This document shows, in pieces, positions 17,461 to 29,199 of a stretch of DNA of 64,000 bases. Origin of the DNA: Rhodanobacteraceae bacterium (GTDB lineage: Bacteria > Pseudomonadota > Gammaproteobacteria > Xanthomonadales > Rhodanobacteraceae); NCBI GenBank assembly GCA_004299705.1, contig SCQS01000032.1, forward strand, positions 62,001 to 126,000, in the 5' to 3' direction. The stretch's first letter is position 1. Every line of letters begins with the position of its first letter. The position numbers and the translations under genes were made by a program. A model generated the notes under the pieces. It saw nothing but the letters and a program-made list of their open reading frames with translations, was not told the DNA's origin and did not search any database.

Positions 17461-17555
17461 CCATCCCCCTCAATCCCCCTTCGTTCCGAAGGGGGAAGCG
17501 AATCTCACCCCCTTCCAAGGGAAGGGGGTCGCCACGCAGTGGCGGGGGGATGCGC
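17461..17555. repeat. CCCCCTTCC-family intergenic repeat, locus 1
   Basis: Two modules: CATCCCCCTCAATCCCCCTT with its GAAGGGGGAAG partner, then an inverted module ending in GGCGGGGGGATG. The same modules recur at 24080-24184, 30176-30410 and 60355-60474. It lies between the convergent rpsT and obgE. Confidence 0.8.
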
Positions 17556-17576
17556 GCGCCATCTCGTCGCCGAGAG

Positions 17577-18724
<1,148 letters not shown>

Positions 18725-18727
18725 AGA

Positions 18728-18753
18728 CGAAAAACCCCGCCGCAGCGGGGTTG
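18728..18753 (-). terminator. Terminator after rpmA
   Basis: Minus strand stem AACCCCGC-TGCG-GCGGGGTT followed by TTT, 20 bases after the rpmA stop. It separates rplU-rpmA from obgE, which would then need its own promoter or read-through. Confidence 0.85.
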
Positions 18754-18773
18754 TTCGCGAATCGTGGGATCGA

Positions 18774-19031
18774 TCAACCAGCAACCACATTCACCGTGCG
18801 ACGGCTCTTCGGGCCCTTGGTGGAAAACTCCACCTTGCCATCGACCAGCGCGTATAGCGTGTGGTCGCGGCCCAAGCCCACGCCGACACCCGGATGGAAC
18901 TGGGTGCCGCGCTGGCGCACGATGATGTTGCCGGCTTCGACGACCTGGCCGCCGTACAGCTTGACGCCCAGGTATTTCGGGTTGGAGTCGCGGCCGTTGC
19001 GCGAGGAACCTACGCCCTTTTTATGTGCCAT
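18774..19031 (-). CDS. rpmA: 50S ribosomal protein L27
   Basis: Large-subunit protein whose N-terminal tail reaches the peptidyl-transferase centre. 85 residues: [35 protein letters not shown] and [19 protein letters not shown]. The N-terminus starts directly, without the cleaved extension seen in Firmicutes. It follows rplU by 12 bases. Confidence 0.98.
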   Translation of the reverse strand: MAHKKGVGSSRNGRDSNPKYLGVKLYGGQVVEAGNIIVRQRGTQFHPGVGVGLGRDHTLYALVDGKVEFSTKGPKSRRTVNVVAG

Positions 19032-19043
19032 GGCGGCTTCTCC

Positions 19044-19364
19044 TTACTTGCTGCCACCGGCGATGCCGGTGATCTCGATTTCGGTGTAATGCTGCCGGTG
19101 GCCCATCTGCTTGCGGAAGTGCTTGCGGCGGCGGAATTTGACGATGCGCACCTTGTCGGCGCGGCCGTGGGCGCGCACCTTGGCGGTAACGCTGGCGCCC
19201 GCAACGTTGGGCGTGCCGACGGTGACGGTTTCGCCCTCGCCGATCAGCAGCACCTTGTCGAACGTGACTGCGGCGTCGGGTTCGGCCTCCAGTTTTTCGA
19301 CGCGCAGGACGGCGCCCTGCTCGACGCGGTACTGGTGACCGCCGGTAAGAATGACTGCGTACAT
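19044..19364 (-). CDS. rplU: 50S ribosomal protein L21
   Basis: Large-subunit protein binding 23S rRNA. 106 residues: [25 protein letters not shown] at the start and [23 protein letters not shown] near the end are diagnostic. First gene of the rplU-rpmA unit. Confidence 0.98.
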   Translation of the reverse strand: MYAVILTGGHQYRVEQGAVLRVEKLEAEPDAAVTFDKVLLIGEGETVTVGTPNVAGASVTAKVRAHGRADKVRIVKFRRRKHFRKQMGHRQHYTEIEITGIAGGSK

Positions 19365-19434
19365 GGTTTCGGACTCTCTGGTTCTGTCGTTATTCTGGGT
19401 CGATCGGGCGCTATTCTTCGCGCTCGAACCCGCG

Positions 19435-19464
19435 ATTCTAGCGTGATTTCAGGGGATTGGGCAA
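19435..19464 (-). promoter_or_regulatory. rplU-rpmA promoter
   Basis: Minus strand TTGCCC (19459-19464), an 18-base spacer and TAGAAT (19435-19440), about 70 bases before the rplU ATG. Palindromic element copy 3 begins just 7 bases upstream of the -35. Confidence 0.65.
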
Positions 19465-19470
19465 GCTCGG

Positions 19471-19556
19471 GGAACCGGGGTCAGAGTGCAGTTTTGCCGG
19501 GAGCATCACGTTGTTATCCGGTTGCGGCCCAAAACTGCACTCTGACCCCGGTTTCC
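19471..19556. repeat. Palindromic element, copy 3 (GGGGTCAGAGTGCA family)
   Basis: Perfect 24-bp arms (19473-19496 and 19530-19553; core ACCGGGGTCAGAGTGCAGTT and complement) around a 33-base unrelated centre. It lies between the divergent rplU and uvrA. Confidence 0.88.
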
Positions 19557-19638
19557 CAGCGCGACCATCGAAAACCGGCAATGCGAGCCCCACATCGACC
19601 GGGTCGCTATAGTAGCGGGCTTTGCCGCACGCCTTCCC

Positions 19639-22500
<2,862 letters not shown>

Positions 22501-22513
22501 AGAAAAGAACCAT

Positions 22514-22593
22514 TGTCCGCGAAGAACGCAAAGGACGCGAACGGACCATTTTCATTTCTGCTTTCTTTGCGTATTTTGCGTCCTTCGCGGACA
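22514..22593. repeat. Imperfect inverted repeat after uvrA
   Basis: TGTCCGCGAAGAACGCAAAG and its near complement ending GTCCTTCGCGGACA enclose an A/T-rich centre. It is suited to an RNA hairpin and may serve as the uvrA terminator or be an intergenic repeat. There is no strong T-run after the second arm. Confidence 0.5.
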
Positions 22594-22619
22594 GATGCTC
22601 TTGCCGTATTCATTCACCC

Positions 22620-23138
22620 ATGACCGACAACAAACCATCATCGAAGCAACGCGCGACGCGCAGGCGCCCGAAAGCGAAGGCCGTGGCGGAGCCCGCGCCA
22701 CCGTCTGCAGTGCCCGCAAGTCCGGCGGAGCGACACCCGCCATCGCGCACGCTGGCGACGATCCCCCTGCACGTGCGCTGGCGCGACCTCGACGCCTTCA
22801 ACCACGTCAACAATTCCTCGTACCTGACCTACCTCGAAGAATCACGCCTGCAGTGGCTGCGCGGCGTTCCGGGCGAGTGGTTCAACGCGCACGCGATGCC
22901 GGTGATGGCGGCGGTCGAACTGCACTACCGCAAGCCGATCGAGTGGCCCGCAGAGATCGACGTGCTGCTTTCCTGCGAACGACTGGGCACAACGTCGATG
23001 ACCATCGGCAACCGCATCGTTGCTCGCAACGATGCAGCGGTCGTCTACGCCGAAGGCAGCGTGGTGATGGTGTGGGTCGATCCCGCGACCGGCGCTGCGG
23101 TGCCGTTGCCGGATGCGATTCGCAAGGCGTGTGGCTGA
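22620..23138 (+). CDS. Acyl-CoA thioesterase, 4HBT / FcbC type
   Basis: A 172-residue hotdog-fold protein. After a basic, proline-rich and probably disordered 45-residue leader comes the domain VRWRDLDAFNHVNNSSYLTYLEESRLQWL, which carries the catalytic Asp in RDLDAFNHVNN. Family members hydrolyse acyl-CoA or 4-hydroxybenzoyl-CoA thioesters; the substrate here is unknown. It follows uvrA on the same strand after a gap of about 120 bases. Confidence 0.85.
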   Translation: MTDNKPSSKQRATRRRPKAKAVAEPAPPSAVPASPAERHPPSRTLATIPLHVRWRDLDAFNHVNNSSYLTYLEESRLQWLRGVPGEWFNAHAMPVMAAVELHYRKPIEWPAEIDVLLSCERLGTTSMTIGNRIVARNDAAVVYAEGSVVMVWVDPATGAAVPLPDAIRKACG

Positions 23139-23164
23139 ACGCTTTGTGGGAGTCTCACGCACGT

Positions 23165-23292
23165 CGTCATTCCGGGGCTGCCCGCGCTGTTTGCGGGCAG
23201 AACTCGGAATCCACGTTCTCGGGCTTGCGAGGATCGAAAATGGATTCCGGGTTCCATCGCCGATGATGCCGGCGATGGCCCCGGAATGACGG
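23165..23292. repeat. GGATTCCGGG / CCCCGGAATGACG intergenic repeat, locus 1
   Basis: Two inverted units: CGTCATTCCGGGGC with its partner CTCGGAATCC, and GGATTCCGGGTTC with its partner CCCCGGAATGACG. Shorter members are at 27757-27785 and 28543-28594. It lies between the convergent thioesterase and tsaB genes. Confidence 0.65.
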
Positions 23293-23336
23293 TCTTGCAG
23301 GTTTCACCGCCTGTGACCGGATCGAAAGGCACCAGC

Positions 23337-24032
23337 TCAGCTTCGACTGCTTTGCTGTTCTTCCAGCGTCAACGCCACCTTGTCGCGCAAATACACCGGC
23401 AGCGCATTCTCCGGCGCCACACTTTTTCCAGCCTTGAACAACGGCGCGGCCAGGCGCGCGACATCGCAAGCCTGCGGATAGCGATCGCCATCGGCCCAGC
23501 GTGGTGCCGACGGCAGGCGTTCGCGGATCGCTTCGCCATAGGCACGCCAACCCGTGCCCAGCACGTTCCAGGCTTCGGCGTTCGGCGGGATGAGCTCGGC
23601 CGCGGGCAACACATGCTCCAACCCCAACGGTTCCACCAAACCATCCGCCCCGCGGCGAAACGTCCCAGCGTAGATTTCCTCGCGGCGCGCGTCGATCGCG
23701 GCCAGGATCGCGGCGCCGTTGTTCGGTGCCTGCATCGCCAGCGCTGCCAGCGACGACACCGGCACCACCGGAATGTCCAGCGCCAGCGCCAGGCCCTGCG
23801 CCACCGAGATCGCCAGCCGCACGCCGGTGAACGCGCCCGGCCCCTGCCCCACCGCGATCGCATCGAGTTGCTTGCGCGCGACGCCGGCTTCGGCCAGCAG
23901 CTCTTCCGCCATCGGCAATACGAGTTCAGCGTGGCGGCGTGGCGCGAGTTCGCTGCGATCGATCGTGGCGTCACCGTGCAGCAACGCGACGGAACAGGCT
24001 TCGGTGGCGGTTTCGATGGCGAGGAGGTTCAT
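23337..24032 (-). CDS. tsaB: tRNA threonylcarbamoyladenosine biosynthesis protein TsaB
   Basis: Scaffold partner of TsaD in t6A synthesis. The 231-residue ASKHA-fold protein begins MNLLAIETATEACSVALLHG and has VGQGPGAFTGVRLAISVAQGLA and DARREEIYAGTF. It lies next to a yoaA-type helicase gene, an arrangement also found in enterobacteria. Confidence 0.95.
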   Translation of the reverse strand: MNLLAIETATEACSVALLHGDATIDRSELAPRRHAELVLPMAEELLAEAGVARKQLDAIAVGQGPGAFTGVRLAISVAQGLALALDIPVVPVSSLAALAMQAPNNGAAILAAIDARREEIYAGTFRRGADGLVEPLGLEHVLPAAELIPPNAEAWNVLGTGWRAYGEAIRERLPSAPRWADGDRYPQACDVARLAAPLFKAGKSVAPENALPVYLRDKVALTLEEQQSSRS

Positions 24033-24079
24033 GCGTGAATAGTCTCGAGCCGATTGCTTCCGACAGCATAAATGTGATC

Positions 24080-24184
24080 ACCCCCTTCCCAGGAAGGGGG
24101 TCGCGGCCCAGCCGCGGGGGGATGCGCGTCGAAGCAAGAAACCATCCCCCTCAATCCCCCTTCCTGCGGAAGGGGGAAGAAAAA
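24080..24184. repeat. CCCCCTTCC-family intergenic repeat, locus 2
   Basis: An inverted module (ACCCCCTTCCCAGGAAGGGGG then GCCGCGGGGGGATG) followed by the direct module CATCCCCCTCAATCCCCCTT with CTGCGGAAGGGGGAAG. It lies between tsaB and the YoaA-like gene. Confidence 0.8.
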
Positions 24185-24197
24185 CCAGTATCACCTC

Positions 24198-26129
24198 TCA
24201 CGCGATACGGTCGTCAAAAAATCGTTGCACATCTGCAAGCTCCCGCGTGCGCGGCATCGGCGGCAGGCTGGCGAGGAACAGTTTGCCGTAGGGCTTGCTG
24301 CACAAGCGCGGGTCGCACAACACCAGCACGCCGCGGTCGTGCACGTCGCGGATCAGCCGCCCCGCGCCTTGTTTCAGCGCGATCGCCGTGGCCGGAATCT
24401 GCCAGTCGCGAAATGGATTGCCGCCGGCGCGGCGCACGGCGTCGAGCCGCGCCTGCAACACCGGATCGTCGGGCGACGCGAATGGCAGCTTGTCGATGAC
24501 GACGACGCTCAATGCTTCACCGGCCACGTCCACGCCTTCCCAGAAACTCGCCGCGCCCAGCAGCACGCCGTTGCCGGAATCGCGGAAGTCCGAAAGCAAC
24601 TGGTGCCGTGGGGCAGTGCCCTGAACGAACAGCGGCCACGGTGCGTCGGCCAGCAGGTCGGCCGCAAGCTTCAGCGCGCGATGCGAGGTGAACAGCAGGA
24701 ACGCGCGACCCCGCGAGGCCTCCAGCACCGGCCGCACGGTTTCGATCACGCGCTGGGTGTAGTCCCGCGCCGCAGGTTCCGGCAGGCCCTGCGGCAACCA
24801 GCACAGTGCCTGGTGCGCGTAGTCGAACGGGCTGCCGAGATCCAGCGTCACCGGATCGACCAAGCCCATCTGGCGCGTGAAGTGATCGAATTGTCCCGCT
24901 ACCGCCAGCGTGGCCGAAGTGTGGATCCACGCCGCGTCGGTCGCCGCGCGCAGGGTCTGCAACTGCGGCGCGAGGTCCAGCGGCGTCGAACTCAACTCGA
25001 AACCGTGGTCCGACAATTCGTACCAGCGCACCTCGTCCTCGCCGTCGCGGCCGGCGATGCGCTGCAGGCGCTGGTCCAGCACCACGCAGCGCGCGTGCAC
25101 GCTGGCGAGCCCCTTGGAACGCTCGGCCTGCCCGACCAGCACGCCCGACAGGTCGTCCAGCGCGTCGCCGAGATGTTCCAACGCCTCGGCCGCACCTGCG
25201 TCGGCTTCCAGTTGCGCGAACGCGCCGCGCTTCGGCAAGGCGTCGAAGGCGAGCCGCGCCTTGCGCAGCGCGTCGTTCACGGCATCCAGCGCTGGCTGCA
25301 GCAATGCAAGCGCGCCCGCTTGGCCCGCGCACTCGGCCAGCGTGTCGGCCGCGAGTTCCTTCACCTGGCGCGCGCTGATGCCCACCGAAAAATACTGGCC
25401 CGCGAGTTCCGGCAACTGGTGTGCTTCATCCAGGACGTACGCCTCGGCTTCCGGCAGGATCGCGCCGAAGCCTTCGCGCTTCAGCGCCAGATCTGACAGC
25501 AGCAGGTGATGGTTCACCACCACGAGATCGGCTTCCTGCGCACGCCGCCGCGCCTTGAACACGAAACACTCGTCGTAGAACGGGCATTCGGTGCCAAGGC
25601 AGTTTTCCGCTGTCGAAGTGACACGCGGCCACAGCGGCGAGCCTTCCGGCACCTCGGCCAGTTCCGCGCGATCGCCGGTGCGGGTGCGCGCACCCCAAGC
25701 CCGCACCGTCTGCAGATCATGCACCTGCGCGCGCGACTTGAACTGGCCCGATTCGACCGTCTGCTGCAAGCGGTACTTGCACAGGTAATTGGCGCGGCCC
25801 TTGAGCAGCGCCACATCAGCCTTCACGCTCAGGATAGCCAGCACCCGCGGCAGGTCGCGGTGGAACAACTGGTCCTGCAGGTTGCGCGTACCGGTCGAAA
25901 CGATCACCCGCTTGCCCGACAGCAACGCGGGAACGAGATACGCGAACGTCTTGCCGGTGCCCGTGCCCGCTTCCACGACCAGCGCGTCGTGATCCGCGAT
26001 GGCCCCGGCCACCGCGTCCGCCATCCGCTGCTGCGTCTCGCGCGGCGCGAAGTTCGGCACCTCGCGCGCGAATGGGCCATCCGTGCCGAGCAGTACGGCT
26101 GCGGTGGGATCATCAACTTTCAGGCTCAT
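24198..26129 (-). CDS. yoaA: ATP-dependent DNA helicase, YoaA/DinG family (XPD-like)
   Basis: Superfamily 2 5'-3' helicase with an iron-sulfur cluster; E. coli YoaA works with HolC in replication-damage repair. 643 residues: Walker A VEAGTGTGKTFAYL near residue 55, the four cluster cysteines (NYLCKYR, AENC, GTEC, YDEC), the DEAH box in YVLDEAHQLPEL, and late motifs SFWEGVDVAGE and QGAGRLIRD. The ATG at 26129 has GATACT ending 6 bases upstream, suggesting a leaderless mRNA. DinG proper is the alternative; size and the tsaB neighbour favour YoaA. Confidence 0.9.
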   Translation of the reverse strand: MSLKVDDPTAAVLLGTDGPFAREVPNFAPRETQQRMADAVAGAIADHDALVVEAGTGTGKTFAYLVPALLSGKRVIVSTGTRNLQDQLFHRDLPRVLAILSVKADVALLKGRANYLCKYRLQQTVESGQFKSRAQVHDLQTVRAWGARTRTGDRAELAEVPEGSPLWPRVTSTAENCLGTECPFYDECFVFKARRRAQEADLVVVNHHLLLSDLALKREGFGAILPEAEAYVLDEAHQLPELAGQYFSVGISARQVKELAADTLAECAGQAGALALLQPALDAVNDALRKARLAFDALPKRGAFAQLEADAGAAEALEHLGDALDDLSGVLVGQAERSKGLASVHARCVVLDQRLQRIAGRDGEDEVRWYELSDHGFELSSTPLDLAPQLQTLRAATDAAWIHTSATLAVAGQFDHFTRQMGLVDPVTLDLGSPFDYAHQALCWLPQGLPEPAARDYTQRVIETVRPVLEASRGRAFLLFTSHRALKLAADLLADAPWPLFVQGTAPRHQLLSDFRDSGNGVLLGAASFWEGVDVAGEALSVVVIDKLPFASPDDPVLQARLDAVRRAGGNPFRDWQIPATAIALKQGAGRLIRDVHDRGVLVLCDPRLCSKPYGKLFLASLPPMPRTRELADVQRFFDDRIA

Positions 26130-26135
26130 CGCGCA

Positions 26136-26141
26136 AGTATC
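26136..26141 (-). promoter_or_regulatory. yoaA -10 element, leaderless arrangement
   Basis: Minus strand GATACT followed by exactly 6 bases and the ATG. No ribosome-binding sequence fits between. Same layout as uvrB and queG. Confidence 0.35.
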
Positions 26142-26388
26142 GCGGAGCGGGACGGATGGCGAAACCTTCGCCAGTGCCTACCTTCCCGTCCGCGCTTATT
26201 GTCACCGAGGATCGTCGGTGATATTGCATATCACGCCCGAAGTGCGGAATAACCCGGCAGCGTTACCCTGTTTCGGCACGAAACGGGATCGGCCAGGCGC
26301 TCGATACGGCACCGGAAACCCATGATTGACAACGACGCAGCCCGACTGGACGATCTCGTTACCGCCCCGACTTGGGGCACAATTGTAG
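26142..26388. other. Intergenic stretch without a recognisable gene
   Basis: No ORF with coding character was found on either strand. It contains small dyads (CACCGAGGATCGTCGGTG near 26202, GTTTCGGCACGAAAC near 26270, GCCCCGACTTGGGGC near 26365). Composition drops in GC toward the right, where the cassette-like segment begins. Confidence 0.5.
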
Positions 26389-27089
26389 TTGGGCGGCACT
26401 CCAAACTGGCGTTTGTGATGATTGTCAGGAGCGATGTCTGACGGTGGCAACTATTCGTACTGCTCCAGACACATAGACTGGCGGTGTCATTATTTTTGGG
26501 GCCGCAATCATGGCACCGATTTCAAGCGATGTAGTCGTGCGTTTTGCGTTTTGGCTCCCATGTGCGTGCGTCGTGTTGCACGTTTTTGAGGAGTTCGTTT
26601 GGCCAGGAGGAATACTAGCTTGGGACCGTATCTATCGACACGAGCTTGCGGAAAGTATTACGCCTCGCTTTGCAGTCATTGGCAACCTCGTGCTTATTGC
26701 GGCAACCGTGGTACTAGGCGTAATGGGTCAAAGCTGGTCCCGTAGCTTGTCGCTCTGGTTCGTGCTTGCCGGTTTGTTGGCAGGTAACGCTGTCTGGCAC
26801 ATACACGGTGCACTACATACACACAGATATTCTCCCGGGGTAGTTACCGGGGCTATTTTGTATCTGCCGCTTCTGGTGGGCGGGCTCTGGTACTTCCTTA
26901 GTATCCGCGGGGCTCCGCTCGAAATTGTTGTAGTCGGGTGCGTAATCGGCGCCACTTACCAATTTTGGTCAAACTTCCTGCATCGGCGCCTGTTGCCCGG
27001 CGAGCGCTAACCGGCCTATAGTGCCGTCCAACTATTCGGTCAACCGGACGCTCACCCGCTACGCGGGTTCGCGCCGGTCACCTCAAGCG
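26389..27089 (+). mobile_element. Solitary integron gene cassette
   Basis: The segment has the form of a mobile cassette: a core site GTTGGGC at 26388-26394 (fits GTTRRRY), one promoterless ORF in the same orientation, and an attC site ending in G at 27089. The left core GTTGGGC can pair, with one wobble, with the GTCCAAC box of the attC, as expected if both came from one circular cassette. GC content is visibly lower than the flanks. No integrase gene is in the window, so it would be a cassette inserted outside an integron platform, or a relic of one. Confidence 0.6.
26510..27010 (+). CDS. HXXEE domain membrane protein (cassette gene)
   Basis: A 166-residue integral membrane protein with about five hydrophobic helices. 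Near residue 24 is HVFEEF, the H-x-x-E-E signature of the HXXEE family, and HIHGALHTH later supplies conserved histidines, so a metal site in the membrane is plausible. Function is unknown for the family. Codon use is more A/T-rich than its neighbours, supporting transfer. The ATG at 26510 follows GGGGCC. It ends 15 bases before the attC site begins. Confidence 0.75.
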   Translation: MAPISSDVVVRFAFWLPCACVVLHVFEEFVWPGGILAWDRIYRHELAESITPRFAVIGNLVLIAATVVLGVMGQSWSRSLSLWFVLAGLLAGNAVWHIHGALHTHRYSPGVVTGAILYLPLLVGGLWYFLSIRGAPLEIVVVGCVIGATYQFWSNFLHRRLLPGER

Positions 27090-27095
27090 TTGATA
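27026..27095 (+). other. attC recombination site of an integron cassette
   Basis: GTCCAAC (27026-27032, fits RYYYAAC) begins the site. The left half continues TATTCGGTCAACCGGACGC, the right half GCGCCGGTCACCTCAAGC, then GTT at 27089-27091. Between them is the hairpin CACCCGC-TACGCGGGT. Left and right halves pair as GGTCAACCGGACGC with GCGCCGGTCACC, leaving unpaired bases as in genuine attC bottom strands. The order of boxes and the TCAAGCGTT ending match classical attC sites. The final core (GTTGATA) is degenerate, as expected where the last six bases belong to the next sequence. Confidence 0.72.
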
Positions 27096-27286
27096 TGGAC
27101 ACAGAACCCATGCAGGTTACCCATCAACGCATGGCGCTGCTGAAAGCCATTGCGCGTGGTGAACAGGCCGTGGCTGAGGGCAGAGTGGTCAGTCACGCTC
27201 AGGCCAAGAAGCGCATGGCGCGATGGCTTGTTGCGCAAGCATCTGCTGGCGCGCAACACCGATCGGGCAAGGGCAAATCGCTCTGA
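27095..27286 (+). CDS. Short antitoxin-like protein, possibly truncated
   Basis: A 63-residue ORF whose ATG lies 6 bases after the attC GTT, where cassette genes usually begin. The segment AIARGEQAVAEGRVVSHAQA followed by KKRMARWL resembles the C-terminal helix region of type II antitoxins (RHH/Phd-like); the N-terminal DNA-binding part is missing or very short. No toxin gene or second attC follows; queD ends 33 bases downstream on the other strand. It is either a decayed cassette or a fragment. Coding status is moderately likely. Confidence 0.45.
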   Translation: MDTEPMQVTHQRMALLKAIARGEQAVAEGRVVSHAQAKKRMARWLVAQASAGAQHRSGKGKSL

Positions 27287-27319
27287 CTTTCGGCCTCACC
27301 CCATCCACGCGCCAATCGT

Positions 27320-27697
27320 TCAACGACCCGGCCCCAGGTACTCGCACCCTTCCCCGTTCTGCTCGCGCTTCACCACCACGCGTTGCAGTTGCGGCAGGTG
27401 ATCGAGTCTTTCCCACACGAAGCGGGCGATGTTTTCCATGGTAGGAATGCCGAGGCCTTCCACGTCGTTGAGCAGGCGGTGGTCCAGCGCGTCGCGCGCA
27501 GTGTCGATGCCGCGTTCGAGGTCGCCCATGTCAACCACCCAGCCGCGTTCGGTCAGCGGGCCGCGCAGCCACACCTCCACCTGGTACGAATGGCCGTGCA
27601 TGCGCCGGTAGCGCGGGTCGCCGCCGGGACCGGCGTCGAGCTGGTGCGCGGCGTCGAAGTAGAAAGTCTTCCAGACGTTGAAGAGTTGTTCGCTCAT
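27320..27697 (-). CDS. queD: 6-carboxy-5,6,7,8-tetrahydropterin synthase-like protein QueD
   Basis: Second step toward queuosine: converts dihydroneopterin triphosphate to carboxytetrahydropterin. The 125-residue T-fold protein has the zinc histidines (FDAAH, HGHSY), DHRLLND and the catalytic Glu in VVVKREQ. Where E. coli QueD has the catalytic Cys (CGRLHGH), this protein has Tyr (YRRMHGH). A related subfamily with YRR may exist, and the reaction may differ. It is near queE, on the same strand. Confidence 0.82.
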   Translation of the reverse strand: MSEQLFNVWKTFYFDAAHQLDAGPGGDPRYRRMHGHSYQVEVWLRGPLTERGWVVDMGDLERGIDTARDALDHRLLNDVEGLGIPTMENIARFVWERLDHLPQLQRVVVKREQNGEGCEYLGPGR

Positions 27698-27756
27698 GGG
27701 AATTTCTTAATTCCGGGCAATGGTGTTATTTGGAGCAATGGCGTGCCAAGTCGAAA

Positions 27757-27785
27757 TGGATTCCCGCTTTCGCGGGAATGACGGC
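27757..27785. repeat. GGATTCCCGC...GGAATGACGG intergenic repeat, locus 2
   Basis: A short palindrome, GGATTCCCGCTTTCGCGGGAATGACGG in two arms around TTTC, related to the units at 23165-23292 and 28543-28594. It lies between queE and queD. Confidence 0.6.
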
Positions 27786-27811
27786 AAAGCAGGCGATCGA
27801 TCTCGATTCGC

Positions 27812-28444
27812 TCATGGGATGCCAAGGTACTTGTGGGTTTGCAGGCTGAGGCGCCAGTGCGGGTGCGCCTTGCAGTAATCGACCGCGGCGCGGGTGTTTT
27901 CGGCGGCGCGCGGGCCGTCCATCGGTTGCAGGAAGAACAGCCGCGCGGGATAGCCGGTGAAACGTTCCGGCGGCGCGTTGGCCTGCGGATAGACCAGTTT
28001 CAGTTCGTCGGCACGCTCCAGGTTCACCGGCTGGGTGCCCTTGGGGCTGACGGTGATCCAGTCGAGTCCATCAGGTGCCGCGAGTGTGCCGTTGGTTTCG
28101 ACGGCGCATTCGAAACCACGTGCGTGCATCGCTTCCAGCAACGGCGTATCGAGTTGCAGCAGCGGTTCGCCGCCAGTGAACACCACGTAGCGGCTTTCGT
28201 TTTGGTCCCGTGGCCACAGGCCTGCGATCTGGTCGGCGGCCGCATCGGCATCCCGATACTTGCCGCCGTTCTCGCCGTCGGTGCCGACGAAGTCGGTGTC
28301 GCAGAAGTTGCACGCCGCCGTCGCGCGATCCTGCTCGCGCCCCGACCACAGGTTGCAGCCGGCAAAGCGACAGAACACGGCCGGACGCCCGGCGTGGAAG
28401 CCCTCGCCTTGCAGGGTGTAGAAGATTTCCTTGATGGCGTACAT
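27812..28444 (-). CDS. queE: 7-carboxy-7-deazaguanine synthase
   Basis: Radical SAM enzyme forming the deazaguanine ring of queuosine from carboxytetrahydropterin. 210 residues: YTLQGEGFHAGRPAVFCRF, then the cluster motif C-x14-C-x2-C (GCNLWSG...AACNFCDTD), the FTGGEPLLQLD SAM segment and VETNGT. The 14-residue spacing replaces the usual CxxxCxxC and is known from one QueE subgroup. It is about 115 bases upstream of queD, with a repeat between them. Confidence 0.93.
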   Translation of the reverse strand: MYAIKEIFYTLQGEGFHAGRPAVFCRFAGCNLWSGREQDRATAACNFCDTDFVGTDGENGGKYRDADAAADQIAGLWPRDQNESRYVVFTGGEPLLQLDTPLLEAMHARGFECAVETNGTLAAPDGLDWITVSPKGTQPVNLERADELKLVYPQANAPPERFTGYPARLFFLQPMDGPRAAENTRAAVDYCKAHPHWRLSLQTHKYLGIP

Positions 28445-28542
28445 GCGGGCAGTAGAATCTCGAACCCGCTATTTTGCCAGCACGAGCGGCTGCGTGCCCT
28501 TCCGGCTTCCGATGGGATTTCGCAATACCAAGCACTTGAAAA

Positions 28543-28594
28543 TGGATTCCGGGTTCCGCCCGCGCCAACTGCGCGGGCGGCCCCGGAATGACGA
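28543..28594. repeat. GGATTCCGGG / CCCCGGAATGACG intergenic repeat, locus 3
   Basis: GGATTCCGGGTTCCGCCCGCGC and GCGCGGGCGGCCCCGGAATG form a long imperfect hairpin upstream of queE and of the divergent acetyltransferase gene. Confidence 0.65.
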
Positions 28595-28648
28595 ATGAAG
28601 AAATTGTGTCGGCGCGGGAACCGCGCCATCGCCATGGGGCATGTTGTC

Positions 28649-29146
28649 ATGCAAATCCGCATCGCCACTCCCGCCGACGCCGATGCCATCGCCGCGGCGG
28701 AAGCCGCAACCCAGCGCACGCCTGGGCTGCTGGTCGGTCATCCGGGCGAGATTCCGGTCGAGGCCTACCGCAGCAAGATTGCGAAGCTGGCGACGGACGG
28801 GCGTTACATCGTGGCCGAGGCAGACGGCGGGCTGGTCGGGCACGCATTTCTCGACCCGATGCCGATGCGCGCCAATGCACACGTGTTTACGCTGACCATC
28901 GTGGTGCACCCGGGCCACGTCGAACGCGGCATCGGCAACGCGATGCTGCGCGACCTGCTGGATTGGGCACAACGCGACGCCCGCGTCGGCAAGGTGGAAT
29001 TGAACGTGCGCGCGGGCAACCTGCGCGCGCAACACCTCTATCAAAAATTCGGCTTCGTCGAGGAAGCGCGCTTCCGCCGCCGCGTGCATCGATTGGACGG
29101 CGTGTTCGAGGACGACATCGGGATGGCGTGGTTTCCGCGGCGCTAG
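28649..29146 (+). CDS. GNAT-family N-acetyltransferase
   Basis: A 165-residue acetyl-CoA-dependent acetyltransferase. The acetyl-CoA loop is VVHPGHVERGIGNAMLRDLL, followed by KVELNVRAGNLRAQHLYQKFGF, the usual beta5-alpha4 region. The substrate cannot be inferred. ATG at 28649 (MQIRIATPADADAI) is preferred because the domain begins at once; ATG at 28634 is the alternative. Monocistronic. Confidence 0.85.
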   Translation: MQIRIATPADADAIAAAEAATQRTPGLLVGHPGEIPVEAYRSKIAKLATDGRYIVAEADGGLVGHAFLDPMPMRANAHVFTLTIVVHPGHVERGIGNAMLRDLLDWAQRDARVGKVELNVRAGNLRAQHLYQKFGFVEEARFRRRVHRLDGVFEDDIGMAWFPRR

Positions 29147-29199
29147 CCGGCCACCCATCGAAGTGACAAACTGTCGGCAGGCACACACAACGGGACACG

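Noticed and set aside
26340-26394. Possible second attC upstream of the HXXEE gene (GCCCGAC ... GTTGGGC)
   Set aside because: The outer boxes look plausible, but the inner halves do not pair, so only the right-hand GTTGGGC is kept as a cassette boundary.
26202-26450. 82-codon minus-strand ORF spanning the left cassette boundary
   Set aside because: No ribosome site, no motif, and it crosses the composition change, so coding is unlikely.
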